A DNA stretch of 64,000 nucleotides from Catellatospora sp. KI3 (lineage in GTDB: Bacteria; Actinomycetota; Actinomycetes; Mycobacteriales; Micromonosporaceae), in assembly GCF_029948125.1 (NCBI RefSeq), contig NZ_JASAMB010000003.1, forward strand, positions 310,001 to 374,000, in the 5' to 3' direction. Below, in pieces: positions 24,940-33,198 of this stretch (within the stretch, counting starts at the first letter, position 1; each line of letters begins with the position of its first letter). The notes under the pieces are model-generated. The model was not told where the DNA came from and ran no database searches. It saw only the letters and a list, made by a program, of their open reading frames with translations. The translations under genes were made by a program, and so were the position numbers.

Positions 24940-26874
24940 CTACACGTCGATGTGGCTGCCCATGATGATGGTCCGGTCGCGCGGCAGGCCGAAGTGCGCG
25001 GCCGCGTCGGCGGTGATGTACGAGGTGGCGATGAACAGCCGCTTGCGCCAGTCCGCCATCGTCGGCTCCGGACCGCGCCGCAGCTCGATCTTCGACAGGA
25101 AGTACGTCGCGTTGTCCAGGTCCAGCGGACCCTCGGTGACGGCCGGGTCCAGGGTGCGCAGCGCGGCGGGCACGTCCGGGGTGTCCATGTAGCCGAACCG
25201 GGCGGTCACGTGGGTGATGCCGTCGTCGGCGTACCCGAGGTCGTCGACGGTGACCCGCTGGTCGGCGGGCACGTACGGCACGGTGTCGGTCTCCAGCGAC
25301 ATGATGACGACGTGCTCGTGGCGGACGTGGTTATGCTCCAGGTTCGCGCGCAGCGCGAGCGGCGCGGTCTGCTTGCCGCGGTTGAGGAAGATCGCCGTGC
25401 CCGGCACGGTGGCCGTCGTCGCGCGGGCCTCGCGCAGCTGCTCGACGAACTCCGGCAGCGTGCCCTCGGTGCGTTCGCGCTCGGCGGTGACGACCTGGCG
25501 GCCGCGCTGCCACGTCGTCATGATAGTGAACGCGGTGAGGCCGATGAGCAGCGGCAGCCACGCGCCGTGCACGAGCTTGGTCAGGTTCGCCGCGACGAAC
25601 AGCAGGTCGACGCCGAGCAGCAGGGCCGCGCCGGTGCCCAGCAGCCACCGCGGGGTGCCCCACTTGAGCCGGGCGACGTAGAAGAACAGCAGCGTGGTGA
25701 TGGTGATCGTGCCGGTGACGGCCATGCCGAACGCGTAGGCGAGGGCGGCGGAGTTCTGGAAGGCGAACACCAGCGTCAGCACCGACACCATCAGCAGCCA
25801 GTTGATCCACGGCACGTAGATCTGGCCCATGGTGGACTCGGAGGTGTGCGCGATGCGCAGCCGCGGCAGGTAGCCCAGCTGCGCGGCCTGGGAGGCGACC
25901 GAGTAGGCGCCGGTGATGACGGCCTGGGAGGCGATGACGGTCGCGGCGGTGGCCAGGACGACCAGCGGCAGGCGGGCCCAGCCGGGGGACAGCAGGAAGA
26001 ACGGGCTGCTGATGTTGGCCGGGTCCTCGAGGATCAGGGCGCCCTGGCCGAGGTAGCTGAGCACGCACGCGGGCAGGACGAGCCCGAGCCAGCCCCGGGT
26101 GATGGCGCGGCGGCCGAAGTGGCCCATGTCGGCGTAGAGCGCCTCGGCACCGGTGACCGACAGGACGATCGCGGCCAGCGCGAAGAACGCGATGCCGAAG
26201 TGCTGGGACAGGAAGCTCAGGGCGTACGTGGGGGACAGGGCCTTGAGGATGTCGGGGTGGTGGGCGATGCCCCCGACCCCGAACACGGCGATGACTCCGA
26301 ACCAGGCGATCATGATCGGGCCGAAGACGCGCCCGACCGCGGCGGTGCCCCTGCGCTGGACCATGAACAGCGCCACGATGATGACCGCGGTGACCGGTAC
26401 GACCGCCGCCTCCAGATCGGGGTTGACCGTCTTGATCCCTTCGATCGCCGACAGCACTGAGATCGCGGGAGTGATCATGCTGTCGCCGAAGAACAGGGCC
26501 GCACCGAAGATGCCCACCACCGCGAGTACGCCCGCGACCCGTCCGCCGCGGCCGGAGCTCCACCGGCGCAGCAGCGTGATCAGGGCCATGATGCCGCCCT
26601 CACCCTGGTTGTCGATGCGCATCGCCAGCAGGATGTAGGTGACCGTCACGATGATCATCACGGACCAGAAGACCAGCGACGCCACCCCGAACACGTTGTC
26701 GACGCTGACCGGCACCGGGTGCGGGTCGGCGGGGTTGAACACCGTCTGCATCGTGTAGATCGGGCTGGTGCCGATGTCGCCGAAGACGACACCCAGGGCG
26801 CCGACGACGACGGCGAGCCGTACCACGTCGCGTGCGCCGGTGCCGTGCTCCGGCTCTTGCTGACGGCTTGTCAC
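24940..26874 (-). CDS. kup: Low-affinity K+ transporter Kup
   Basis: A 644-residue protein from GTG 26874, chosen because AGGAG lies seven bases upstream; the frame stays open further, but with basic, non-conserved sequence. Twelve hydrophobic helices are followed by a cytosolic C-terminal domain from about residue 445. KUP/HAK/KT signatures are GALGVVFGDIGTSPIYTMQT at the first helix, FFGDSMITPAISVLSAIEG, and GAEALYADMGHFG. The C-terminal part has GTAIFLNRGKQTAP and IIMGSHIDV, near the usual family end. It imports K+ with protons. It is a single gene, divergent from the GH53 gene. Confidence 0.93.
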   Translation of the reverse strand: MTSRQQEPEHGTGARDVVRLAVVVGALGVVFGDIGTSPIYTMQTVFNPADPHPVPVSVDNVFGVASLVFWSVMIIVTVTYILLAMRIDNQGEGGIMALITLLRRWSSGRGGRVAGVLAVVGIFGAALFFGDSMITPAISVLSAIEGIKTVNPDLEAAVVPVTAVIIVALFMVQRRGTAAVGRVFGPIMIAWFGVIAVFGVGGIAHHPDILKALSPTYALSFLSQHFGIAFFALAAIVLSVTGAEALYADMGHFGRRAITRGWLGLVLPACVLSYLGQGALILEDPANISSPFFLLSPGWARLPLVVLATAATVIASQAVITGAYSVASQAAQLGYLPRLRIAHTSESTMGQIYVPWINWLLMVSVLTLVFAFQNSAALAYAFGMAVTGTITITTLLFFYVARLKWGTPRWLLGTGAALLLGVDLLFVAANLTKLVHGAWLPLLIGLTAFTIMTTWQRGRQVVTAERERTEGTLPEFVEQLREARATTATVPGTAIFLNRGKQTAPLALRANLEHNHVRHEHVVIMSLETDTVPYVPADQRVTVDDLGYADDGITHVTARFGYMDTPDVPAALRTLDPAVTEGPLDLDNATYFLSKIELRRGPEPTMADWRKRLFIATSYITADAAAHFGLPRDRTIIMGSHIDV

Positions 26875-26970
26875 GGGCGGTCTCCTGCGTCTGTTCCAGA
26901 TGATCCGGTGTCGTGCGGGACGATACCGCCCTTTCGGCGAGTGCCTCAGCACCCCACACCTCCCCACCCG

Positions 26971-26990
26971 GTCTGTGCACGTTCACAGAC
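26971..26990. promoter_or_regulatory. LacI-type operator, distal copy (kup-GH53 gap)
   Basis: GTCTGTGCACGTTCACAGAC is a near-perfect 20-bp palindrome with central CG. Its core CTGTGCACGTTCACAG is the exact reverse complement of the copy at 27152. It lies about 180 bp upstream of the GH53 promoter operator. Confidence 0.65.
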
Positions 26991-27120
26991 TCGGACGGGC
27001 CGAATGGGCCGACCTGGACGGCCATTCTCCGCTCGGTCAGCCGGCATCGGCGCCACCCTTCGCCAGCTACCACCTGCTGGTAAAGGAATATCGGGCGAAA
27101 CGGCGATGCCGTGGCCGCTC

Positions 27121-27148
27121 TTGACACCTTCAACATCGCCGCTACCTT
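27121..27148 (+). promoter_or_regulatory. Promoter of the GH53 gene
   Basis: TTGACA (27121-27126), a 16-bp spacer and TACCTT (27143-27148). The remaining 26,875-27,120 sequence shows only the distal operator and a weak kup -10 (TATCGT, minus strand, 26920-26925). Confidence 0.65.
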
Positions 27149-27151
27149 GAA

Positions 27152-27167
27152 CTGTGAACGTGCACAG
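27152..27167. promoter_or_regulatory. LacI-type operator, promoter-proximal copy
   Basis: CTGTGAACGTGCACAG starts four bases after the -10, covering the transcription start of the GH53 gene. Central CG and TGTG/CACA arms are typical of LacI/GalR-family sites. Confidence 0.7.
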
Positions 27168-27212
27168 AAGACACGTCGAGCGCCTCTGTGCGGTCTGACC
27201 AGGAGGATTCAC

Positions 27213-29180
27213 ATGCGCGACAGGTACACGATCCGGGCCCCTTTGGCGATCGTCGTGGCCACGGCCACGGTGCTTGCCGGAGCCGTCGCGGGCACCGCGG
27301 TGCCCGCGACGGCAGCGGCCGGCGGCGTCACCATCGCACCGATCGAGAGCGACCTGGCCGCCAAGCCCTGGGTCTCGACCACGGCCAGCAGCGCGGCGGC
27401 CAAGGCTTCCCGGGCGATCGACGGGGATCCCGCCACCGCGTGGGTGGCCGGGCGGCAGCGAGCGGGGGAGTGGCTGACCCTCCACCTCGGCGGCGCCTAC
27501 GACAACGTGCGCAAGGTCGAGGTCGTCTTTCCGGACAGGGGCGCCGTCTACCAGTACGTCGTCGACGCGTCCACCGACGGCACCACCTGGACGACGGTCG
27601 TCGACCGCTCCGGCACCCGGATGCCGGGCCGTGGCGGGGTCGGCCTGTTCACCCGCCCCGGCACCGCCTACCTGCGCGTCACCATCACCCGCGCCTCGCC
27701 CGGGGCGAAGATCGGCATCAGCGAACTCTCGGTCTTCAACTACCTGCGCGACGACCTGCTGCTGGGCGCCGACCTGTCCTACGCCGACCAGAACACGGCC
27801 CGGGACGGCCTGACGTACTACGTCAGCGACCCCGCTCAGGCCGTCGACCTGCTGTCCCTGGCCAAGAACTCCGGCATGGAGTACGTCCGCCTCCGGGTCT
27901 TCAACGACCCGCGCGACGAACGGAGCCACGAGTTCCTCGACCCCGCCTACCAGGGTCCCGAGCGGACTGCGGCGGTCGCGAAGTCCGTCAAGGGCAAGGG
28001 CATGGGGCTCGGCATCGACCTGCACTACTCCGACCACTGGGCCGACCCGGGCAAGCAGGCCAAGCCCACCGCCTGGACCGGCCTGCCGTTCGAGGACCTC
28101 ACCGCCGAGGTCTACCACTACACGCACGACTACATCCAGGCGCTGGTCGACCAGGGCACGGCGCCCGACAAGGTGGCCGTCGGCAACGAACTCATCAACG
28201 GCTTCCTCTGGGGCAGCGAGAAGGCCCAGCCGTGGTTCGCCGACCCGGCAGACTGGTGCTACAGCTGCTACTTCAACCATGACCCCGCCTTCGTCGCGCA
28301 GCCGGGCGGCGCCCTGCTGTGGAACTACTTCGGCTCCGCCGACCCCGCCGAGCAGGCCGCGTACGACGCGGCGTGGGACCGGTTCACGACGCTGCAGGCC
28401 GCCGGCATCAAGGCCGTCCGCGACGTCTCCGCGGCCAACGGCCTGCACATCAAGCTCGAGACCCACGTGATCATCGACAGCGGCAGGCTCGACCGGACGC
28501 TGGAGTTCTGGAACCAGCTCCTCACCCGGCTGAAGGCCAAGGGCCAGGACATCGACGTGATCGCGCACTCCTACTACCCCGAGTGGCACGGCGCGGCGGA
28601 GTACTACGAGAGCAACCTGCACGCGGTCGCCGCGGCGCACCCGGGCTACGAACTCGAGATCGCCGAGACCTCCCACCCGGCCAACGACTGGGACGGGGTG
28701 CCGGTGCCGAACTCGCCGTACCCGAAGACGGCACAGGGCCAGGCCGACGCGTACCAGCGGGTGTTCCAGATCGCCAACGACCTCCCGGACAACCGCGGCG
28801 TCGGCGCGCTCGTCTGGGAGCCGGCCAACTTCCAGGAGGTGGTCGACTGGGGCGGCTCCAGCTGGCCCGTCCTGAAAGTCTTCCCGTCCGTCGACGTCTA
28901 CCGCGACAGCGATGCCGAGCAGGTGCTCCAGGACACCGTCTACACCGCGACGCAGGTCCGGCACACCCCGCGCCTGCCGGCCACGGTCGACGTGCTGACC
29001 GCGGCCGACGGCTCGATCACACCCGTCGCCGTCACCTGGGACGCGGTCCCGGGCAGCGCCACCGGCGCGCCGGGCGAGGTCGTGGTGCACGGCACGACCG
29101 CACTCGGACCGGTGACCGCCGTCGTGGACGTGGTCAGGCACCTGCCGCCGCCGATCCGCGGCTCAGGGCCGGCAGCCTGA
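27213..29180 (+). CDS. Secreted GH53 arabinogalactan endo-beta-1,4-galactanase
   Basis: A 655-residue exported enzyme from ATG 27213, with AGGAGGA just upstream. The signal peptide is about 1-36. A discoidin/F5-8-like module (about 45-175) precedes the GH53 barrel (about 180-585). The acid/base is Glu326 in VAVGNELINGFLW and the nucleophile Glu485 in EIAETSHPA. A bacterial Ig-like (Big_4) domain closes the protein (about 590-645, ATVDVLTAADGSITPVAVTW). GH53 enzymes cleave beta-1,4-galactan side chains of pectin. Control by a LacI/GalR-type repressor is inferred from the twin operators; no lacI gene is nearby. Confidence 0.92.
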   Translation: MRDRYTIRAPLAIVVATATVLAGAVAGTAVPATAAAGGVTIAPIESDLAAKPWVSTTASSAAAKASRAIDGDPATAWVAGRQRAGEWLTLHLGGAYDNVRKVEVVFPDRGAVYQYVVDASTDGTTWTTVVDRSGTRMPGRGGVGLFTRPGTAYLRVTITRASPGAKIGISELSVFNYLRDDLLLGADLSYADQNTARDGLTYYVSDPAQAVDLLSLAKNSGMEYVRLRVFNDPRDERSHEFLDPAYQGPERTAAVAKSVKGKGMGLGIDLHYSDHWADPGKQAKPTAWTGLPFEDLTAEVYHYTHDYIQALVDQGTAPDKVAVGNELINGFLWGSEKAQPWFADPADWCYSCYFNHDPAFVAQPGGALLWNYFGSADPAEQAAYDAAWDRFTTLQAAGIKAVRDVSAANGLHIKLETHVIIDSGRLDRTLEFWNQLLTRLKAKGQDIDVIAHSYYPEWHGAAEYYESNLHAVAAAHPGYELEIAETSHPANDWDGVPVPNSPYPKTAQGQADAYQRVFQIANDLPDNRGVGALVWEPANFQEVVDWGGSSWPVLKVFPSVDVYRDSDAEQVLQDTVYTATQVRHTPRLPATVDVLTAADGSITPVAVTWDAVPGSATGAPGEVVVHGTTALGPVTAVVDVVRHLPPPIRGSGPAA

Positions 29181-29227
29181 CGCACCCGGTGCGCGCGACC
29201 CGCGGCGCCGCCTCGGCGCCGACATCG

Positions 29228-29884
29228 TCACCCGGTGAGGCCGTGGCGATAGGCGTACCTGGTGACGTCGGCGCGGTCGCGCGCACCGATCTTGGCGAAA
29301 GTGTTGTTGACGTGCGTCTTGACGGTGCTCTCGCCGATGAACAGCGTTCTGGCGATGTCGCGGTTGCTCAGACCCTGCGCCATCAACCGCAGCACCTCCA
29401 CCTCGCGGGCGGTGAGCCGGTCCGGATTGTGCCACCGCTGCCCGTCGGCGGCCGGACGCAGGCCGCTGACGAGGCGCTGCGACACGGCGGGATCGAAGGT
29501 CGCCTGGCCCTGGGCGGTCGCGCGCAGCGCGGCGGCTATCTGGTCCCGGCTCGCGTTCTTGGTGAGGTAGCTGCGCGCTCCGGCACGCAGCGCCTGCCCG
29601 ATCGAGTCGTCGTCGGCGTACGTGGTCAGCATGATGACGGACACGTCCGGGTGCCGGCGGGTGATCTGCCTGGTCGCCTCGATGCCGTCAGTGCCGGGCA
29701 TCCGCAGGTCCAGCAGGGCGATGTCGGCGGTGACGGCGTCCAGCAGGGCGAGCACCTGCGCGCCGTCGCCGGCGTCGCCGACGACCTCCACCCCGTCGAT
29801 CAGCCCCAGCAGCGCCACCAGTCCTTCCCGGACGATCTGCTGATCGTCGGCGATCACCACCCGGATCGGGTCGCCGCTGCTCAT
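29228..29884 (-). CDS. LuxR/NarL-family response regulator
   Basis: A 218-residue protein from ATG 29884, which overlaps the kinase stop (ATGA). The receiver domain (about 7-125) has acidic ADDQ near the start, the phosphoacceptor Asp in IALLDLRMPG, the Thr in VIMLTTY and Lys in YLTKNAS. The C-terminal GerE HTH (about 150-215) reads DRLTAREVEVLRLMAQGLSN and STVKTHVNNTFAKIG. It pairs with the histidine kinase encoded immediately upstream; targets are unknown. Confidence 0.93.
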   Translation of the reverse strand: MSSGDPIRVVIADDQQIVREGLVALLGLIDGVEVVGDAGDGAQVLALLDAVTADIALLDLRMPGTDGIEATRQITRRHPDVSVIMLTTYADDDSIGQALRAGARSYLTKNASRDQIAAALRATAQGQATFDPAVSQRLVSGLRPAADGQRWHNPDRLTAREVEVLRLMAQGLSNRDIARTLFIGESTVKTHVNNTFAKIGARDRADVTRYAYRHGLTG

Positions 29885-31035
29885 CCGGGCACCTCCACGG
29901 TCACGAGCCACCCGTCTGCGTCCGCACCCGCCGCGAAGGTGCCACCCGCCAGCGCCACGCGTTCGGCCATTCCGGTCAGGCCGTAGCCGCGGGGGCCGCT
30001 CGGCTCCGCCGGCCGGCCGTCGGGCGTGTTGCGCACCGACAGGCGGACACTGCCGGCCAGGTACGCGACGACCACGGTCACGGCAGCGCCGGGGGCGTGC
30101 CGGGCGGCGTTGGTCAGCGCTTCCCGGCCGGTACGGATCAGGGACACGGCGGCGTCCGCGGGCAGCGGCCGGGGCGTGCCGTCGACGGTGATCCGCACCG
30201 GATTCGCGCCGCCGTCGGCGTGCTCGGCGACCAGCTGCGACAGCGCCTCGGGCAGCGGCGGTGCGTCGTCGCGCAGCGCCGCCACCGCATGGCGTGCCTC
30301 GGTCAGCCCTTCGACGGCCAGGCGGCGCGCTCGCCGCACCCGCGGCAGCGCGGCGTCGACGTCGCGCCGCTCGGTCAGCAGCGCGTCGGCGACCTCGAGC
30401 TGAATGGCGAGCGACCCCAGCGCGTGCGCCAGGATGTCGTGCAACTCGCGGGCGATCCGGGCGCGCTCATCCAGGGCCGCCGCGCGCGCGTGCTCCCGGC
30501 GCGCGTGCTCCTCCCGCTCCAGCAGGGTCTGCGAGTGCTCGGCCTTGACCCGGTAGTCGCGGCGGACCAGCGCGAGCACCACCACGATCAGGAGCACGGA
30601 CGCGTCCTCGGCCACGGCCGACAGCGGCAGGCCGCGGAGCAGCCCGCCGAGGGCGGCGGAGCCCAGCACCAGACCGGTGACCGCCATGATCGTGCCGAGC
30701 GAGGGCCGGGTGTGGGTCGCCAACCCCGTCAGCGCCACGCACACCATGATCACACCGGTGCCGTCGCCGGTGGCGGCGACCGCCTGGGCGGTGACCACGG
30801 CCGCGATCCCGAGCACGGTCAACGCGGCGACCGGCCGGCGGCGCTCGATCAGCAGGAACGCGAACCATCCCGCGACGCCGCACCCCATCGCCGCCCAGGC
30901 GCCCGCCGTCGGCACGGCACGCGCCGTCAGCGGCGCCGCCACCATCATGACCGTGCCGATGATCCGCTCGACGCCCCAGCCCGGCGGCCGGTAGGCCGAC
31001 CAGGGCAGGCGCGGGGCGGACCGTGGCATGTCCAT
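29881..31035 (-). CDS. Histidine kinase, HPK7 (NarX/DesK) type
   Basis: A 384-residue kinase. The N-terminal half has five or six hydrophobic helices (about 22-155), giving a membrane sensor with little extracellular loop. A charged linker rich in E and R leads to the HisKA_3 dimerisation box ARIARELHDILAHALG with the phospho-His. The ATPase part has an N-box-like REALTNAARHA and a G-box RGYGLTGMAERV. It is cotranscribed with the response regulator (4-bp overlap) and follows a small membrane protein gene by 23 bp. The signal is unknown; membrane stress sensing is a common role for this class. Confidence 0.92.
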   Translation of the reverse strand: MDMPRSAPRLPWSAYRPPGWGVERIIGTVMMVAAPLTARAVPTAGAWAAMGCGVAGWFAFLLIERRRPVAALTVLGIAAVVTAQAVAATGDGTGVIMVCVALTGLATHTRPSLGTIMAVTGLVLGSAALGGLLRGLPLSAVAEDASVLLIVVVLALVRRDYRVKAEHSQTLLEREEHARREHARAAALDERARIARELHDILAHALGSLAIQLEVADALLTERRDVDAALPRVRRARRLAVEGLTEARHAVAALRDDAPPLPEALSQLVAEHADGGANPVRITVDGTPRPLPADAAVSLIRTGREALTNAARHAPGAAVTVVVAYLAGSVRLSVRNTPDGRPAEPSGPRGYGLTGMAERVALAGGTFAAGADADGWLVTVEVPG

Positions 31036-31058
31036 GAGGCGGCGGCTCCAATGAACGG

Positions 31059-31226
31059 TCAGTGGCGCAGGTCGGTTATCAGCTCCAACATGAGCAGTCG
31101 ATATCCTACGAACACCAGCAGCACGACCAGGCCCACCACTGACAACCCGATGATCGACTTCGTGCTCATGCGCGTGCCCTTCCTCGCCGCGAACCTGCGT
31201 ACCAGTTCCCTGAGCAGGTAATCCAT
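31059..31226 (-). CDS. Small single-helix membrane protein ahead of a two-component system
   Basis: A 55-residue protein from ATG 31226 (GAGGGA five bases upstream), or 36 residues from ATG 31169 (MSTKSII..., GAGGAAGGG upstream). One membrane helix is evident (IIGLSVVGLVVLLVFVGYRL), with a short, charged tail ELITDLRH. It is 23 bp before the histidine kinase gene in the same direction, so it may be a kinase accessory peptide or simply a cotranscribed small membrane protein. I recognise no named family. Confidence 0.6.
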   Translation of the reverse strand: MDYLLRELVRRFAARKGTRMSTKSIIGLSVVGLVVLLVFVGYRLLMLELITDLRH

Positions 31227-31366
31227 CGGTTCCCTCACCGGCAGAACACTAGGCAGGCAGGCGCTTGCGCAGGACCACCCACGGGTGGAGAACGAGGTGG
31301 AGAAGGACACGGTCGGCGGCGCCCGGGTGTCGGCTGCCCGTACGCGGCGACCGGCGGGGCCGCGAC

Positions 31367-31397
31367 TTGACCTCGCCCCATGGGCACGGCGCAGAAT
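31367..31397 (+). promoter_or_regulatory. Leaderless promoter of the MerR-family gene
   Basis: TTGACC (31367-31372), a 19-bp spacer typical of MerR-controlled promoters, and CAGAAT (31392-31397). GTG 31405 follows after seven bases, so the transcript should begin at or next to the start codon. No ribosome site is present. Confidence 0.55.
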
Positions 31398-31404
31398 CGG
31401 CGCC

Positions 31405-32199
31405 GTGGAGAGGAAACACCTGCTGGCGGGCGAGTTCGGGGCGGCCGCCCGGCTGTCGCCGAAGGCGCTGCGGCTCTACGCCGAGCAGGGCGTTCTCGTG
31501 CCCGCCAGCGTCGACCCGGCGACCGGCTACCGCTACTACGCCGCCGACCAGCTGCCCCGGGCCCGCCTCATCGGCCGGCTGCGGGCGCTCGGACTGCCGC
31601 TCGCGCGGGTCGGGTACCTGGCCGACCTCACCCCGGCCGCCCGTGAGCTGGAGCTGCGGGGATGGCTGCGTGCCCAGCGGGAGCTGCTGGACGAGCGGGC
31701 GGCGCTGATCGAGGCGCACGGGCCCGCCGTGGACGTCGCGCTCGTCGGGGGCGTCGCGCTGCGCGACGTACCGGCCACGAAGGTGCTGTGCCGCAGCCGC
31801 CGGGTCGACTCCGGCGCCCTGCCGGAGCTGGTCGGTACCGCCGAGCGCGACATCCGCGCGCACCTGCGGGCGTCGGGGCTGCCCGGCGACGGGGCCAGGC
31901 TGGTGCACTTCCACGACCTGGTGACCCCCGACAGCGACGGGCTCGTCGAGGTGGCGGTCGCCTACGACGGCAGTGTCGAGCCGGTCGGGGACCTGCACAT
32001 CCGGCTCGTGGCCGCGCACACCGAGGCCTACCTGCCCGTACCGGTGGAGTACACGGAACTGCCGCTGATCCTGCGCGTGTACGACGCGCTGGAGGCCTGG
32101 ATCGACGCGCGGCCCGACCTCACCTGCACCGGCCACCCGTACGAGATCTACCCGGGCACCCGCGCGCTGTTCGACGTGGCATACCCGATCGCTCACTGA
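31405..32199 (+). CDS. MerR-family regulator with GyrI-like effector domain
   Basis: A 264-residue protein. The MerR winged helix (about 5-75) shows EFGAAARLSPKALRLYAEQGVLVP and DPATGYRYYAADQLPRARLI. A helical dimerisation region (about 80-112) and a C-terminal effector-binding (GyrI/BmrR-like) domain (about 120-264) follow. I chose GTG 31405 because it begins the MerR domain and sits exactly where a leaderless transcript would start; the frame runs 40 codons upstream without coding features. BmrR-like regulators sense lipophilic drugs and activate efflux, but here the next gene (13 bp away) encodes a papain-like protein, not a pump. Confidence 0.88.
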   Translation: MERKHLLAGEFGAAARLSPKALRLYAEQGVLVPASVDPATGYRYYAADQLPRARLIGRLRALGLPLARVGYLADLTPAARELELRGWLRAQRELLDERAALIEAHGPAVDVALVGGVALRDVPATKVLCRSRRVDSGALPELVGTAERDIRAHLRASGLPGDGARLVHFHDLVTPDSDGLVEVAVAYDGSVEPVGDLHIRLVAAHTEAYLPVPVEYTELPLILRVYDALEAWIDARPDLTCTGHPYEIYPGTRALFDVAYPIAH

Positions 32200-32212
32200 C
32201 GAAAGGCATTCC

Positions 32213-33133
32213 GTGCGACACCTCGCATACGTGGGCAGCGGCCCGTACTGCTACGCCAACTCCTTCGCCATGCTGCTCGGCGCGCAGTCCCCGCCGACCG
32301 CGGTCATCGAGGTCGCCACCGGCGGCCCGTTCGGCATGCAGCTCATCGGCGGCGACCTGGTGTTCTTCGACGCCTACGGCTGGAACCCCGAACTGGGCTT
32401 CGACCATGCGCTGGCGGCGATCGGCTGGACCTCCACCGTCAGCAAGGGCGGCGACCGGGCCGGGGCGCTGGCCCGCCTGGCCGCCGCGGCCGGGCAGGGC
32501 CCGGTGTGGGTGGGTCCGCTGGAGATGGGCCACCTGCACCACCAGCCCGAGATGACCGGGCCGATAGGCGCCGACCACTACGTCGTCGTGCTGGACGTCG
32601 ACGACGAGCGGGTGCTGGTCCACGACCCGCACGGCTACCCGTACGCCGAGGTGCCGGTCGAGGACTTCATGCTCGCGTGGCAGGCCGAGACGCTGAGCTA
32701 CGGCGGGCCGTACACGATGCGCACCGGCTTCGCGAAGGTCGCCGACGTCGCCGATGCCGACGCGATCCGGTCGATCATCCCGGCCGCGATCGAATGGCTG
32801 TCCATGAGCACCGACGAGAAGATGCCGCCGGGCAGCCTCGGCAACGGCGCGGCGGCCGAGCGGGTCGCCGAGCTGATCGAGGCTGGGGCAGGGAACGGGC
32901 TGCGCGAACACCTGATCTACTTCGCGATCCGGGTGGGGGCGCGGCGGCTGAGCGATACCGCCGACTGCCTGCAGCTGGCGGGCTACCCGGAGGCTGCGCG
33001 GATCGCCGCGGTCCAGGCCAGGCTCGTCGGCTCGCTGCAGCACCCGATGGTGCGGGGTGACTTCCCGGCGGCGGCGGCCGCGCTGCGCGAACTCGGCCCG
33101 ACGTACGACCGGCTGCGCGCGGCGCTGAGCTGA
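32213..33133 (+). CDS. Papain/C39-like protein, BtrH-N-terminal-like, function unknown
   Basis: A 306-residue cytosolic protein from GTG 32213 with AAGG upstream, 13 bp after the MerR gene, so probably cotranscribed and activated by it. The first 160 residues resemble cysteine-peptidase/acyltransferase folds: GSGPYCYANSFAMLLG (Cys13, helix start), GADHYVVVLDVDDERVLVHDPHG (His122, Asp138). Together these could form a Cys-His-Asp triad. The rest (about 175-306) is helical and may bind substrate. BtrH-type domains move acyl groups in aminoglycoside biosynthesis, but similar proteins are widespread and mostly uncharacterised, so function stays open. Confidence 0.65.
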   Translation: MRHLAYVGSGPYCYANSFAMLLGAQSPPTAVIEVATGGPFGMQLIGGDLVFFDAYGWNPELGFDHALAAIGWTSTVSKGGDRAGALARLAAAAGQGPVWVGPLEMGHLHHQPEMTGPIGADHYVVVLDVDDERVLVHDPHGYPYAEVPVEDFMLAWQAETLSYGGPYTMRTGFAKVADVADADAIRSIIPAAIEWLSMSTDEKMPPGSLGNGAAAERVAELIEAGAGNGLREHLIYFAIRVGARRLSDTADCLQLAGYPEAARIAAVQARLVGSLQHPMVRGDFPAAAAALRELGPTYDRLRAALS

Positions 33134-33138
33134 CCGAC

Positions 33139-33178
33139 CGAGGCAGGGACCGGGAGTCGTTTCCCGGTCCCTGCCTCG
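33139..33178. terminator. Strong bidirectional terminator
   Basis: A perfect 17-bp stem (33139-33155 with 33162-33178) and GTCGTT loop between the convergent papain-like and ThuA/sugar-dehydrogenase genes. Confidence 0.85.
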
Positions 33179-33198
33179 CGGTGGGCCTTGGTGCGGCG

